A DNA stretch of 64,000 nt, taken from Eopsaltria australis. Taxonomy: Eukaryota; Chordata; Aves; Passeriformes; Petroicidae. The notes beneath the pieces are model-generated. The model searched no databases. It was given only the letters and a program-made list of their open reading frames with translations, and was not told the origin of the DNA. Both the position numbers and the translations under genes were made by a program. The DNA lies in the NCBI GenBank assembly GCA_034509425.1, contig JAVTVJ010000121.1, positions 2,356,001 to 2,420,000 of the forward strand, given 5' to 3'. Below are positions 11,632-25,300 of this stretch, piece after piece (positions within the stretch are counted from its first letter, which is position 1; each line of letters starts with the position of its first letter).

Positions 11632-14339
11632 GTAAGTACCATATCTTTTACATTTATCCTATATGAAGCTAAGAGAATCTTACTAATAAAGCAGTTTGCT
11701 TTTTGCATTGGGTTTACCTGTTTGTCAGATTAGCAAAGGTTTTGTACTTTATGTTTTAATTGCCTTGCTGCGCTGCCAGATATTATGAGCAATGATGTCA
11801 CTTGCATAATTAGTTATGTACAACTGCATTCTTGTTCTTCAGCAACCATGAGATATAAGTTTTTATGTCAAATTTTAACATTGTTGCCTGTGTAAGATTA
11901 AGAAATTGACTGGAAAATGAGTAAATGTGAAAAACAAAATTAGATTTTGAATTTTATTTTTGTGTTGAGATTTTGGAAGTTCCGTTTAAAGTCAACCATT
12001 ACCTTTTACAAAACCTACAAAACTATTTCAGTTGCATATGGCTATAAGAAAGTGCTGGAAAAGGAAATACACTTTCCTAAAGGATGTGTATGGTTATAGC
12101 ACTTGAAAGCTGATGTCACAGGTGATAGGTTACTACAATTAGGCAGTACTGGTATATTCCTTTTCTCTTTGGTTAGGGAGTAGATGTGTTTGTGTTATAG
12201 TTTTGGAGGCTTCAATGTGATCATGGTAAAGAACCATGACAACCTCACAACTAACTGGGGGAAATCTGGTCAAAACAAATTATATTCGGATAAACTAAAA
12301 TAAGGTACTCTTTAAATACTTAAATAATGTCAAAGAATATGTTAAATTATAAGTTGGTTATGAAATATGAGGATGAAAGAGCTAAAAAATAATGTGCTGT
12401 CTTTAAAATGTATAAATCAATAGTGATGTGAAGATATTGTCTGGCATTGCATGGTGCTAGAAACAATATCCCTAAGATGTTCAGTTGGGATTTGGGGAAA
12501 CATCTTTAAGGCATAGCACTGGTTTGAGTGTGTTGTCTTTCAGTGGGATGTATTTCACAGATGATGCCAATAGCATAATTGGTAATTTTTTCCTCAGGAC
12601 AGCTTTGTTTCTAATTGCGAAGTCTCACAGCACTATCTTTGGGACAAAGAGCTTGTTGTTTGCTGTTCAAGGAAGTAATGAAGTTACTGGGAAGGATTTG
12701 GGATGCAGTGTGTTGTGTGGTGCTCAGATACCTCTGGATACAGCCAGTCCTGCAGGGCCGTGTGCCCTGGCTGGGGAGTGTGTGAGGGAGCTGTGCTGGG
12801 GCTGTGCTGCCTCGTTCCCTCTGCCTTTGGTGTGTCTGTGCTAACTGTTGTCACAGCACTGATCCCGCTGGAATCATTGCTCTGCTGAAGGTTAGAAAGT
12901 CCCCGAGGGAGCAAGATTTCCTTCTGCTATATGGGTCTTCATCTGTGTGGTCCTATTAAGGAGTTTTATCTAAATCTATCTCTGCTCTTGGGGCCTTCAA
13001 AGAAAAAGAGATTATAGCCAACGGTAAAAAGGATTTCTTGCATGCCATAGAACATTTGCCAAGAGATTTGAGACATGATAATGGGCAAGTCTGTCTCTAT
13101 AGCATACAAATGTGTGGAGTATGTACATGGATAAATTCGTACATTAATAGCTAATTATTGATAATCAAGATCAGGAAAGGAAGTTCACTTTTTCTGAGGT
13201 CTCATGATAAAGGATGATACGGGTTTAAACAGCTAAGCACACAAATCAGAGTTAAAAATATGGATTTTCTTGCTGCTACATAATTCAGAATCATACTGAA
13301 ATATTTCTTGATATTGTATAATTGCAGTTTTATTGTTCTCAAATTGTGATTAAAAATAGATCTACAGAAGTAATTGAGTAAATTAGTATGCCCAAGTCTT
13401 TCAAGAGTGCTCTCAGAACTGAACATTTTTCATGTTAAGAGTCTTCATCTAGTACAAACACTCAGGCACTGGCAGACGGAACAAAATTAAAAATAAAAAT
13501 TAAAACACGAAGGAGCGTCTAAAAAATGTTCTCTTTGCAACTATTTTATGCTGTAGTATATTAATTTTATGCACAGCAAAGATGAAAAGTTTCATATTTA
13601 AATATGTGGATAACTTATATGCTGACTAAGTAATGTCAGCATCCAGTGAACTGCTAGTTTCATTCATCATGTAATGAGAATGAGATCCATTAATAATTCT
13701 GAATGTTGCTGGATTTCACTTTAAAATAAGTAATGTCTACGTGCATCCTAAACTAATCTTTTTGGAAACATTTTGTTTAAAGGTTTCACTCAGCAAATTC
13801 TTACTGAGGACAAATCCTAACAATAGAGAGACATAAAAAATAACTTATGCTTTCTTTCTCCAGGTGAATAAATGTGTCCCCAGTGGGGAAGTTCTGCATT
13901 TCAATGCAGTATGCCCATACGAAAATTCAATACATGAAAATGCTATATTTGCTACTTTACTGTGACTTCACCTGGAGCTGGGGACAAGTTGTGGGAGCTG
14001 CGTTCAGTTGGGAGGCTCATTAAAAAATAGGTTTATTCTTTGCAAGGGAGGGGACAACCAGTGAAGAACCTTCTGCATGTATAAAATTTCAGCGGAGGCC
14101 AGGGAAGGACTACCATGGGTGCCTTCTGAGGGTTGTCTGGGGCAAGGTGATGCTGCCAAGTCTGTTGTTTGCCTCACTTAGTAACATATGAAGTTTGTGA
14201 CAATAATGGCTTTTGGTTGTACCTGTGGCTCTTCATGTGGGTGATCTACCTGAGAGTGTAGGAGAGGTCCTTGCCTGTGGAACCTCATTACCTGGTGGGC
14301 TGCTGCTGCAGTGACCAACTGCAAGCCCCAGGTGTTTGG
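11632..14339. other. Intronic stretch without recognisable elements
   Basis: This is AT-rich sequence with a modest GC rise near 12700-12850 and only chance open frames (the longest is 119 codons at 12485-12844 and is unsupported by splice sites). No repeat family recognised. Confidence 0.5.
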
Positions 14340-14482
14340 ATGTTCCTGCTCTGGAAGTGTTCAAGGCCAGGCTGGATGGGGTCCTGGGCAACCTGATCTA
14401 GTGCATGGCATCCCTGCCCATTGTGAGGGGTGGGAACTAGGTGACCTTAAAGGTCCCTTCCAAACCAAGCCATTCTGTGATT
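14340..14482 (+). mobile_element. CR1 LINE 3' tail, plus strand
   Basis: The stretch matches the CR1 3' end in order: CTGGAAGTGTTCAAGGCCAG, a GGATGGGG / CAACCTGATCTAGTG-like block, GACCTTAAAGGTCCCTTCCA, then CATTCTGTGATT. CR1 copies are usually 5'-truncated, and only about 140 bp remain here. It is non-coding. The spacing and wording fit a moderately old insertion. Confidence 0.9.
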
Positions 14483-15244
14483 TATGTGAGACTGTCTGAG
14501 CACACAATTCGCAGCTGGTGCATTGTATATCTGTAGTAACATCCCATGCCTGGCTCACCTGTATTAAGCTCAGAACACCCTTCCAGAAGGCGTAAGTTCT
14601 TCCTGATTACAAGTGGTGGGAGTCTGCAGGACTGCTGACAAAATCTCAGTTTTATTTGTCAGTGATACCTCTGCTGTCTTAAGTGGATGATGCTGGGGTT
14701 TGTAAGTGATGCCTCTTTTTACCATTTTGCAAAGGCAGCAAGTGTGAAGATAAAGTGATGAAATTATGTTAAGCCACAGAGTGATAGCACAGCAACTCCC
14801 TTTAAATGTGTATTCGTTTTCAACTTCTTGCACCCTTTTTCTTTTCTTTATCCCCTCCATGTATTAGCAGTACCACTTAGATTAGCACCTGTTCACCCGA
14901 ACTAAAATCTGTTTTGTTCCCCTTCAGTTCTTCTTTAAAGGGGTATCATCATGCTATCCTGTGCCAGATATTAGCCTTTGAAAAAACTCAGTTTTAGTGG
15001 TATGTATAAAAAACACACACCTGTATTTTATATTGAGTATTGTCAAATGGTTATTTTCAACCCAGAAATGTTGCAGAACTCTGTGTATACATTGCAGAAA
15101 AAGGGAGAAAAGATAAAGAATAGCATTATCAGCTCTTGGAGGCACATGTGGAATATCTACTACCTTATAGATTGAGCTTGTTGTACTGATGTTCCATTAC
15201 ATCCATATTTTAATCTTTATTACTCTGAAAAAAACCCTGGCTTT

Positions 15245-15372
15245 GTACAAGCTGCCCCAGATTGCAGTAGCACTTCTGAGCCCAGTTCATCGACAGGGTT
15301 TTTGTTGTACTAGGCATTGTGCAAACATGAAGTGTTTACTCTCAAGGACCTTACAATCTATTTCTAATAATA
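15245..15372 (+). mobile_element. Ancient amniote interspersed repeat (family uncertain)
   Basis: The segment includes TGTACTAGGCATTGTGCAAA and, after a variable middle, CAAGGACCTTACAATCTA, preceded by an AGTAGCAC...GAGCCC-like block. This order (tagcacc - gtgctaggcactgtacaaac - agagcttacaatct) is a motif set I know from old SINE/LINE-derived repeats of amniotes. It is too decayed to assign to a named family by eye. Its presence dates this intron segment to before modern birds. Confidence 0.5.
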
Positions 15373-18300
15373 GGTAAGATGTGACTAACCTTTGATTCTT
15401 TGGCTGCATATGGCTCTCAAGCTGTTCAAGTGCTGCACTGATGCTAGGGCTTCTGAAGGTCACAGAGGGATGCAGGTGCATTTTGGGACTGGGAGCTGTC
15501 CTTCTCACTTGTGTGTGAGCTGCCTTGGGAGGCTGTGTGGCAGCTTGGAGATGGATGAATGGATCTTGTCGTTGCTGACTATGAGAGAGATTTTGTACAT
15601 GTCTCACAGCACTACAAACACTGACCACCCCTGCAATGTGTAGATGCAGAGGAGCTGTTCCCTTCTTTTCCTTTGAGTCGGTGCTGATGTTTTCTGGGAA
15701 TGACTGAGTCTTCAAAAACTTTCATAAGGAGCTGGTATAATGAATTTTATATCTAAGATACCTTTTTTCACTTTTTAGTTTTGCAACTCTTTGATTGCAC
15801 TTGAGAGATAATTTGAAATCAGCACCTTGAAAAGTGTAATTTTAAAGGGATACAGATTTCAGCCTTTCCTGCTAAAATCAGCCCTTTGGACAAAGGAGCT
15901 CATCTAGCACTGCAGTTATTTCCAATATGATCAAGTCCAGTGCTGGAGGCAGCTGGTGCTAGCTTGCTCTCACTAACATGCACACAGCCAGGTTCAGTAC
16001 ACCTGCAGCTGGAGCAAACCAGAAATTCTCCAGTGTCCTTCTGCTTCCATAGGAGTTAAAATCCAAGGAATAATTTTGCAAAATGTTCTAGCGTCTCAGG
16101 GCTTTTTTCCTCACTTTTCTATTCCTTTCTAGTAATTCCTTTTTCAGGTGCATTGTTTTGTCTCTTCTTGCCATATACTGCCAACAAAGTGATGTTGGCT
16201 AGAATTGCTGTGCACTAATGCTTTAGAGGTTCATGATGTCAGCATGTTAAGCACAAAAGTAACACAGTGGGGTAGGAGATTACCCAAAAGAGGAGAAAAG
16301 AAAGACAGCTAAGTGCAAAGAGCAGTCTGAATAAAGCACTGTGGAATGCATGACAAAATGGAAGAGGCAACCAAGAAAGAGATAATCAGAAAGTGAGACT
16401 TAGCTAATGCATGGTTGTCTTCTTTAGATGGGGAATGCACATGTTCACCTAGAGCAGTGATTTTAGTGCACTGTAGTAAGTGTTATGCCTTTGAAGGGGG
16501 GTGGTACCTGGTATGATTTCTTGCAGAGGAGCTGCAGAAACTCGGTGTTTCTCTGTGCTTGCCTGCTCTCATTAGCAGGATGGAGTGATTGACCTCGCAT
16601 GCTCTGTGGGGACGTGTGCCCAGCATGTTCTGTGTGTGCTTGGGGAGCAGCTCCCCGTGAGTGGCTGTGTCATGGTGCTGCTGCTGCTCTTAACCAGCAC
16701 TTTCATGTGCTTTATAATTTCTAATGAAGTTTCAAGGCTCTTTAGAGGCTTTAGTGATTAACTTTAATGGATGTTTGTGATGACATCCTTATTTCACTTC
16801 CCCAATCTCCTTGGCATATTTTTATAGCATACAGCAGACTTAGAATCAATGTGTTGTTGGAGCTGTCCTTACCAGTATGTTGGGTAGCTGTTGCTGTGAG
16901 TAGCCTCGTTTCCCCAGTGAAAAAAATGTAGTGACCAAAACATAATACTGCACTATACTGGTTAACTTGTCATGGAACATATTGCTGAGCAAGGCAGTCT
17001 GGTCTGTACTGAAGCATGGATTTATTGCAGTTCTTTATTTAATTTCATCTAGTCCAAACTTATTTTCCCTTTGAATCATCTTACAAATGGCGTCTGAGGA
17101 GGTAGATATTATTCAGTAGTTTGATTTTTGTTTGTTTTTTAATAAAATTCTTCTGATTTTATACTTCCATTTGTCTCGATTTTCCTGCTGAGTATTTAAA
17201 TTTGAATAGGTGTCTGTAAAACTAGTAAAATGAGAAATGAATAATAACACAAATGAAATGCATCAGACTCAATTTCTTAGGATGGAGACATAAGAGCGCT
17301 CATGTTCTTTAAAAAGTCCTGCAGGTATTTTGATCGTCTCTGTAGATATGGAAGGAAGAACTCATTAGCACAGCTGGAGTCTTGTGGTTGCCCTTAATTT
17401 GTTACTGTTCAGGGAAGTGTGGTTGTTATGCAGCTGTTTCCGAGATTTAAATCCTCTCTGGTAGCTTAGAGTTGCTTCACGGCATTGTTGTTGTACTGTA
17501 ACCCATTTATTATAATAATTTAATCTATTGATGGTGTATGAACACAGTACTGACTTCATACAGTAGTGCCAGTTTATTTTACCTAAGATAGTTTAAATAA
17601 TGAAAAAAGAGGAATATTTAAGCAGTTAGCACGTTTTACCATTAATGAAATGAAAATACTTTGCATTAATATATAAATATACACAATAAATATGTGTATA
17701 TTTTTTGGTAAAGTAAATGGAAAAAACCCAGAAAAATACATATTACTGATTTTAATATATATTGTTAATAGTTTTAAGTACAGAGGAAAAAGAGTTTAAT
17801 TGGAACAATTTTGGAAATATAATACTGATGGAAAGAGGAAAAAAAAAACCTGCAGGCTTTTCATCCAAGATTACAACTCCTCTGGGAAAGAGGAGTATAT
17901 TTTCAGCATTGTTTATTCTGTCATTTTGCTTTTTATTTAAAAACAAATCCAAAGTTTTATGTAAGAGCTATTCTAAATGTCAAGGCAAATTATTAAGTCT
18001 CAAGCATAATACTAGGTGAAGTTTATGCAGCCTTAAGATTAACCTAAGGAAGTTAACCATAAATGAACAAGTAATTTAATTTGCTAAGTTCTGAATTATG
18101 ATTGACCTTGATTTGTGTTTCTGAATTGATTCAGACTGATTGATTTACATTTCTCAACAAATTCAGTTCTCCAGTTTAAGTCTATCAAGAATGGGTGACT
18201 CCACACTGATGACTGTGTTTACATTTAATTTTAATTAGAAATACTTTTTTGAGCGCATATTTTAGGTTATTTTTACTTCTTCTCAGAATGGCACTGTGAA

Positions 18301-21300
18301 TTTGGGCAGATGGAGCTGTACTGAAATACTCTTTGGCATTTGTTAGAGTAATACCTGCTTCATTACTCCACCACCAGTATACTTGGCGGATGATTGTAAC
18401 TTGTCAGGGTCCATCATCTCTCAAAATGTCAAAAGATATGTGCCTTTGTGTAGCTTGTCTTTACATTACATAATATCAGCTCCTCTTTGGGTCCTGGTGT
18501 GGGTTGCTAATATCATGTATTTAGTCTCAATCTTACAGTGCCCACCTCCCAGTGAGCTGCAGCGCCAAGCAGAATGAGGGTCCCATTGTTTGTCCTTCAG
18601 CCTGCCCAGAGATGCAGGGAAGCAGGGAGGTGATTTAGGATGACCACTACCTCGGCCCTTCAGATGCTTCTGAGCTCCCTTGAATGTCTCAATTTCTGAA
18701 CTGAACTCTGTATGGAGCCACATGATGATCAGTGTTGTATTAAAGCAAATTGATGGGATGACTCAGGGAAAAGAGTAACACTCATATAAATGTAAGCTTC
18801 TCTAGGTCAATGCTAATGTAATTTTTTTTCCTGAAAAATCAAGGTTTCTTATTGTAGATTAGGTACCTTAATGTTTTTTTAGGCATTGGATACTTGTGTA
18901 GTAAATAATTGTTTCTGTCCAAAAGAATTTTATGTGTGTGAATCTAAACTGGCTTTGAGTCTAAGTGCATTTGTCTTTCATGCCAAAAATTCTTCCCAGA
19001 TTTATTTCTAGACTAGAAGTTAAGATTATATTGCTCAATATATTTTCCTGTTATTGATAGATTTTATTTGTTTGACCTTTCTCCTCTGTTGTGTTCAAAA
19101 AGAGGCAGACTTGTTATCTATAAGGAAGCAAAGACTGCAACAATTTCTATTGCAGGCTCTCAGCCTTGTGCTTAAAAATAGCAAATAACAGAAGTGTCAG
19201 TATGAGTGGCTTTTCAAATGTATCACTAGAATGTATATACTAGTAGCATGTCTGTTTTAATATTTTTATTAGGTTGCTGGAGGTTTTTTTGGTTTAGGTT
19301 TGTTGGATGTTTGAGTGTTTTTGGCTTTTGCTAATTTTTTTGTCTCACCAGAACTGCTTCTCCTTGGAAACTAGAGTTTGGGTGATTAATTCTAATGGCT
19401 TTTAAAATTTGATTTTTATTATTAAGCAAAATATGTTGTTTTTGTTTGCAAAAGCTGCTTGGAATGTTCTGTCATTAAATACTTGCCTATGTGTGGGCAC
19501 CACTGGCATGTCTGCAAAGATATAATAATTTCATGGAAATAATAATGATCCTATAATGCAGGTACAGTCAGTGTCAGCATGCAGTCTTTGGTGGGGACAG
19601 AAATTTTTCTTGCTGCTTTTTCTAGCAAAAGAAATTGGAATGTTTCCTTTGACCTTCAGACACTTACTTTCTGTTACTGTCTCAGGAACAGGATTCCTTG
19701 ATCCATGCTTGGCAATACCACAGGAGGTTAAGGATGGGAATATTAGTATTCTATGTGCACTTAAAGGTTGTTTGTGCACTGAAATGAACGGAAGAATATT
19801 TTCTTCCTGAAATAGGGGAATTGATCTACATGAAAAATCAGAGTATCTTCATAACTTATGCACAAAGACAATAGCCACAGTTATAATTAAGGCCTTCAGG
19901 TTTTTGAGGGATTTTAAGCCTCAAGCCTTTCAGTAAGTGGGATTCTTTTAAAGTGCCCTTCTGTTGGTACTTTCACCAAGCAGGATTTCAGTCAGACAGG
20001 TCAGCTTGGTGTGAAGGTACTCCAGGAGTATTCCAGAGGAACAGGTACTGATATCTGTGGAAGTGATGCAGACAGAATGTCTCCAAATGTTGCAGTAATA
20101 CTCAGCTCTATTTTGATAAGCCCGAAGATGCACTTGGCCAAATACTAGTGGCTGAGGGCAGGCTGGGCAAGATCTTGAAATACATTTGGCCTCCTCAGAA
20201 GGCCTTTTGAATTATTTTTTTTTTCTTTCAAATTTTAAGTTTTTCAATTTACAATAGAAGAAATATTAATCAAAGTATTCCACAGCTGTTACTCAGATGC
20301 TCCAGTCAGGATAGCTACTGGAGCACTTCAAAGCAGGATTTCACAGCACTGGTTTGTACTTCTTTCCTTACACTTTTTTAGTTGCACAAAGGGATGAGAA
20401 GATAGTGTGAGTGCCTAAGCAGCTGCAGAATTTCTCCTTTTAAAGTCAGCCATGCTCGAGTTTATCTGTCACTATCCAGACGCTGATGTGCATATCTGTC
20501 TATCTAAATTATATAAAAATGTAAATATACATGTGTTACATGTACACACATGCATACACTTTGCATTTTATATAAAAAAATATTACTGGTTAGGGTCACT
20601 TTTTGTCAGCATGATCTCTACGTAAATTTTTAGAATCTTGTTGACTAAACTCTGCCTGTCACATTGTACCATCTCTGCCAGTAGCAAACATCTCCAAGGG
20701 CAGGGCCTGACCCTCCACAGGCAGTCCTTCAACAACAGTTGAGAAATGTCATCGGCACCCTTTCAAGGTCTGCCCTTACCAACTTTTTTCTCTCTGCTCT
20801 CTAGAGGTCTCAGTGGGCGTTCAGGAACGAGTCTTTAATCACTCAAGTAAAATAAGGCTTTTTTGAATATTCTTCACCATCCCAAAGAATTCTCAATCTC
20901 TCTCTTTTCCCATCTTTGTTGTCCAAATGGCTGGGGAGTGTGCCCAGGCAGGGGATAAAGGAATTTGCCTTTAGCAGATGGTTTATTTTAAGAGGATGCG
21001 CCAGTGCTAATGTAGAAGAACTGACAGGATACTCCCAGCAGTAAAAAAAAAAATTGAAATATGGGCTGTAGCATAAGGTTTTGCTGCAGTCACTGGAAAA
21101 ATATTAACTGAAAATGTTGTTAAAATAATGGAAACATAATTGTATGCATTGAAAGTTGAAAATGAAGTATATTGCACCCAACACCCAAGTCTTCAACCTA
21201 AATGCAGAATAAAATAAAAAAAGATTGATTGTGAGCACCTTGGAATTCAGACTGCATGAATTTGCAAAAATGTCATAGCAAACTTCTAGGAGAACGTCGG

Positions 21301-22336
21301 GTTTTTTTAGTCCAAAGAAATTTATTTTTGAAGTCTGGGGCTGTGAATGGAAAACAAATTGTTTATAAGCTGTGCTTAGACTGAAAAAAAGGGCTGGACT
21401 GCGTTAATGGAATAGGGCAGTTAGCGTGGGCTGGCTCATCGTTCTTGCAGCAATAGAGACACTTTCAGTTTGCAGAGATTCTGGTTTCTTTTGGCACAGA
21501 TGTCCTTTTTGTCCTCTGGCACAGTTTTCCTTGATTTTTCAAAGAAATATTGGATGTTTGTTACTCGTCTATATCTAAGAAGAGCAGCTTGCTTCTCCCA
21601 CTGGTATAATATGCCTTTGCTTATTGCTCTGCAGTATTCTGAGAGGGAGCACACAGGACTGGATAACCTCTACAGAGCAGCTGCCTTTGGATATTTGGCA
21701 CTGTTATTAGCAATATACTATTGGGATCACAGGCTCCTGTAATAAATTTAGCAGTCTTGGCTGCACTATCATTATACTTACCTAGCACCCCTCAGAGCTA
21801 GAGAATTTGAAAAGTACATATCCTATTCTCACCGTGGTGAATACCACTGCATGAATAGAAAGGAAGCAAATATTACTGTTTGTATTTTTATGAAGATTTG
21901 ACATTTAACTTCTGCAGCTGTATAATGTGTTGCCTTTCATTGCCCTTGAGGACAGCCCAGGGAAAGGGGGCTGAAAGGCTGGTAATGACAAAGAATGGGA
22001 AAAATCAACAAGGAGATCTGCTCTTGGAGCTGCTCAGATGTTCAGAAACCAGAAAGTGCTTTCTCAGCCTGCTTGGAAAGTAAGTTAGGAGTATACAGTA
22101 CTCAAGTCTGAGCAATATGCTTTCAGTGAGGTTTCTTGCAGTCCTTCAGATAAAGGAAAAATACTGAAGTCACATACTACAGTGTGCCATGGAGGTTGTA
22201 CAACATAGCCCAACTACAAACCCCTCTTAGGAAGGCAGCATGTCTTATAATATTATTATAATATTATAATTATTTACTTGACGCTGATAATGTAGCATAA
22301 CATGATTGCCAGTCAAAGCTGCACATTGAAGTTGGA
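15373..22336. other. Intronic stretch, no gene or repeat family recognised
   Basis: AT-rich non-coding sequence. A 9-bp perfect hairpin (TGCTCCAGT / ACTGGAGCA, 10-nt loop) lies at 20298-20325. An AT-only palindromic patch lies just downstream of this stretch's left half, near 22248-22274. Otherwise only chance open frames were seen. Confidence 0.45.
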
Positions 22337-22360
22337 TGCTGCCTGAGTGCTCAGGCAGCA
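22337..22360. repeat. Perfect 11-bp inverted repeat, 2-nt spacer
   Basis: The arms TGCTGCCTGAG (22337-22347) and CTCAGGCAGCA (22350-22360) are exact reverse complements around a TG spacer. So short a spacer cannot make a good RNA loop, so it is better read as a possible dimeric protein-binding site, with half-sites resembling TFAP2-like GCCTGAG or Maf-like TGCTG motifs. No function is shown. Confidence 0.6.
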
Positions 22361-25300
22361 CTTCAGCTGGCCTTTGTTAGGCGTGGTTTTATATATGGAC
22401 TGTTAAACACAAGTCTGTGAAATTGTGATTCATTTACTATAATGAGATAGGGATGTGAGCTCCCAAATGAAGACTCTCAACAGCTGCTAGAAGGCTTTTC
22501 ACAATTTATGATTGGATATGCAGTCTATATTATTTCATTCTTAAACGTGTGATCCCTGTGAAAGTTGGCTGGCCAAATTAATGAAGTTTGCCTGTCTTGG
22601 TTATCTACCAGTGCTTACATAAGCAGAGAATTATGTGGCTTTTCCTTTCCTTACCTTCAAGGTAAGGCAGGGATGGCCTAAATCAGGTGTTTTCATATTG
22701 CACCACTTAACTAAAAAGATGTTTCCAGTAACTGGATGCAATATTTCCTCTACTTTCACTCACAAGAGTTTTGGGCAATATAACAGAACAGCTTTGTTGG
22801 ATGATTGATTAGTACAGAATCCAGTTCTTGCTAGGCAGTAACAGTCCAGGGATGCAAGCACACAGATGTGGCCTACCTTCATTTCTCCAGTTCATAGCAA
22901 TTCTTGTGAATGTTCCCAGGCCAGCTAGAGTGAGTTCCGACACATGCCCAGAAATGTGATGCATTAATCTGAAAGTTCTGCAGCCAATACTTTGTAATCT
23001 CATACTTGCATTATTAATCTCTGCTGTATCTGCTTCATGGATTCAGATCTGCTGCTGTGCATTCTGTGAGGGCATTTTAGGGCTTCAGGATGGATCCATG
23101 AAGAAATACAATTTAGGATGGAAAACAGACAATTTTTAAGAACAAGTGCAAAACCAGGAAGATAATGGATGAGTCAGGAGGATTTGTTGGACTTGATCCC
23201 AGCCACCTAAAATTTCCTGACAGGAGCTTCATTTTTTCTTCTACCGCTGCAAACTTTTTTGTTGAAGATGGTACTTAGAATGGTGCCTGCACTCTGTGGT
23301 GTGCTCACAGAAGTGATAAGGCACAAGTTGCAGTGTTATGCATCTTCTGCTGATACTGTTTTGTGGAAATGTACCTCTGTGGGCAGCAATTGCAGGTGTA
23401 AAGTGTCAGGCAAAGTATTATAACTGACTCCTTTCAACATAAATCTTTCTTATAAAATTTCTGATTCTGCTGATAATCTAGGATTTTCTATATGGGATTG
23501 TGTTGTTTTCAGACCATACCTTCAGAAAGCCTCTTTGATACGATGGTGGATCTAACACACTATGTGGTCTTGGCATGAGGCATTAGGTGTCCTTGATTAG
23601 ATCATACTTCACGACTTCTAGCAAGACCAGCTAAAGATCTGCAGTTATATTTTGTCCATTAATGGTCTTCCTTACAGTGGCTTTTACAGTAATGTTGGCA
23701 CAGTTTGTCTTCTCTTGTTTTCATCTTCAGCTTTTGTGGTGATTATTATTCATATTATAGTAGTGGTTAGAGCACCCTGTTAGCATCAGAGTCCTCGTGT
23801 GTCAGATGAGTTACAATCACAGGAGAAAACTCAGTTCTCTAAGCATCACATATGTTAAAATGTCTTAAAAACTCACCAGTACAGATGTATCAAGTGGAAT
23901 TAAAAAGGTATAGATGGTTTATCACCACAGTGATACCTCCCCTAAATTTACCTCAGGGCACTGTATGGAACTCTTAAATGTTTTCCTCTTCTGCCTTTTT
24001 ACTTTGGTACACTAAATATTCAGAAAACTGGGGAGAATTTGCCCTGAAATCACTTTTTGTCAGGTTCTGTAGTTCCTCTGGTGTTAAAACAGACACCCAT
24101 ACTGCCTTTTCTGTGACTGCTCTAATTAAAAGTGAAGTGGATGTTTAGCATCCTAGCAATGGGGAAGACCTTGTATAAGGATATTAGAAGGGAGTTTGTT
24201 GAAACGAGGTGTTGTTGGCAGAGCAGAATCAATGAGCAGGATAAATATGGGATTGAACAAAACAAACATGCTGGAGGGGAACATGTGGAAGGAAACTCAA
24301 CCAGTGTGTTTTCACCCAAAGGACATAGTCTGGAATGTTTGTTTAAAGGTGGAATGTTCTTAGTCTAATTTCTAATGTCTTAGAAATATCATTGAATAAA
24401 CACCTCAAGTAAAATAAACTACATTTGAGAGGAGGAGAGCTGAGGTGAAGATATTTTTAAAAATACTTGCCCTTTGAAAGAAAAAGAGTCAGAGAATATC
24501 AGTTGTCATAATTGTGCTTATGGTTCATAATGTGATATTGAAGGATAAAGCAATATGTTTTAAAACTATTGTGGGAATCCTAAGTGTCAGAAAACACTGT
24601 GTTCACGTCGGATGGTGCAGGGAACACAGAAATTTCAGCAGAACATATGAAAATAAAAGTGAGTTCCTCTCTTATGCAGCTGCTTCTGTTTTCTGGAGGG
24701 CAGAGAAGTATTTTCAGACAGTTCCTTGCTGACAAGGAAAAAGATGAGAAGAATGAGTCCCATTAATTACTAGTTTTTAAGCTCCCTGACTAATGAATGA
24801 GCCTGATTTTGGTCGTGCTTTAGGATGACAATTAAAAGTAATTGCATCTGAACATTACCTGTGGAGGTGCTCAAAATTATTAAGAATTTTCATCTTAGCA
24901 ACTGTTGTTATTAGATATACTTATGAAGCTGTGGGTGTAGGAAATGATTCTTCTTCAAGAGAAGTTTCTGGTACCTTTCTGATTGAAGAGGTGTTGAGGA
25001 GCATAGAGGAAAATACCAGTATGTGTGTTGGAATTCTACCACAGTTTACCTGGCATTGAGAGAAATGTGATCTGTAAACTAGCTTATAGGCTAAACTCAG
25101 AAGTGGGCAGTATTACCTTGCTGCTTACAACTAGAAGCGTGAAGAAATAAAAAAATTTCAGAGCCTCTGGGCTAGTCAAGATTTCTCTGTGTGCCATCTT
25201 TCATGCAGATAATTTCAATCATTTTTAATTTTAACTATACAGTATACAAAAATGATAAAATAAATGCAGAATGCATGCTTAATTGAAGGGTCTTTAAATG

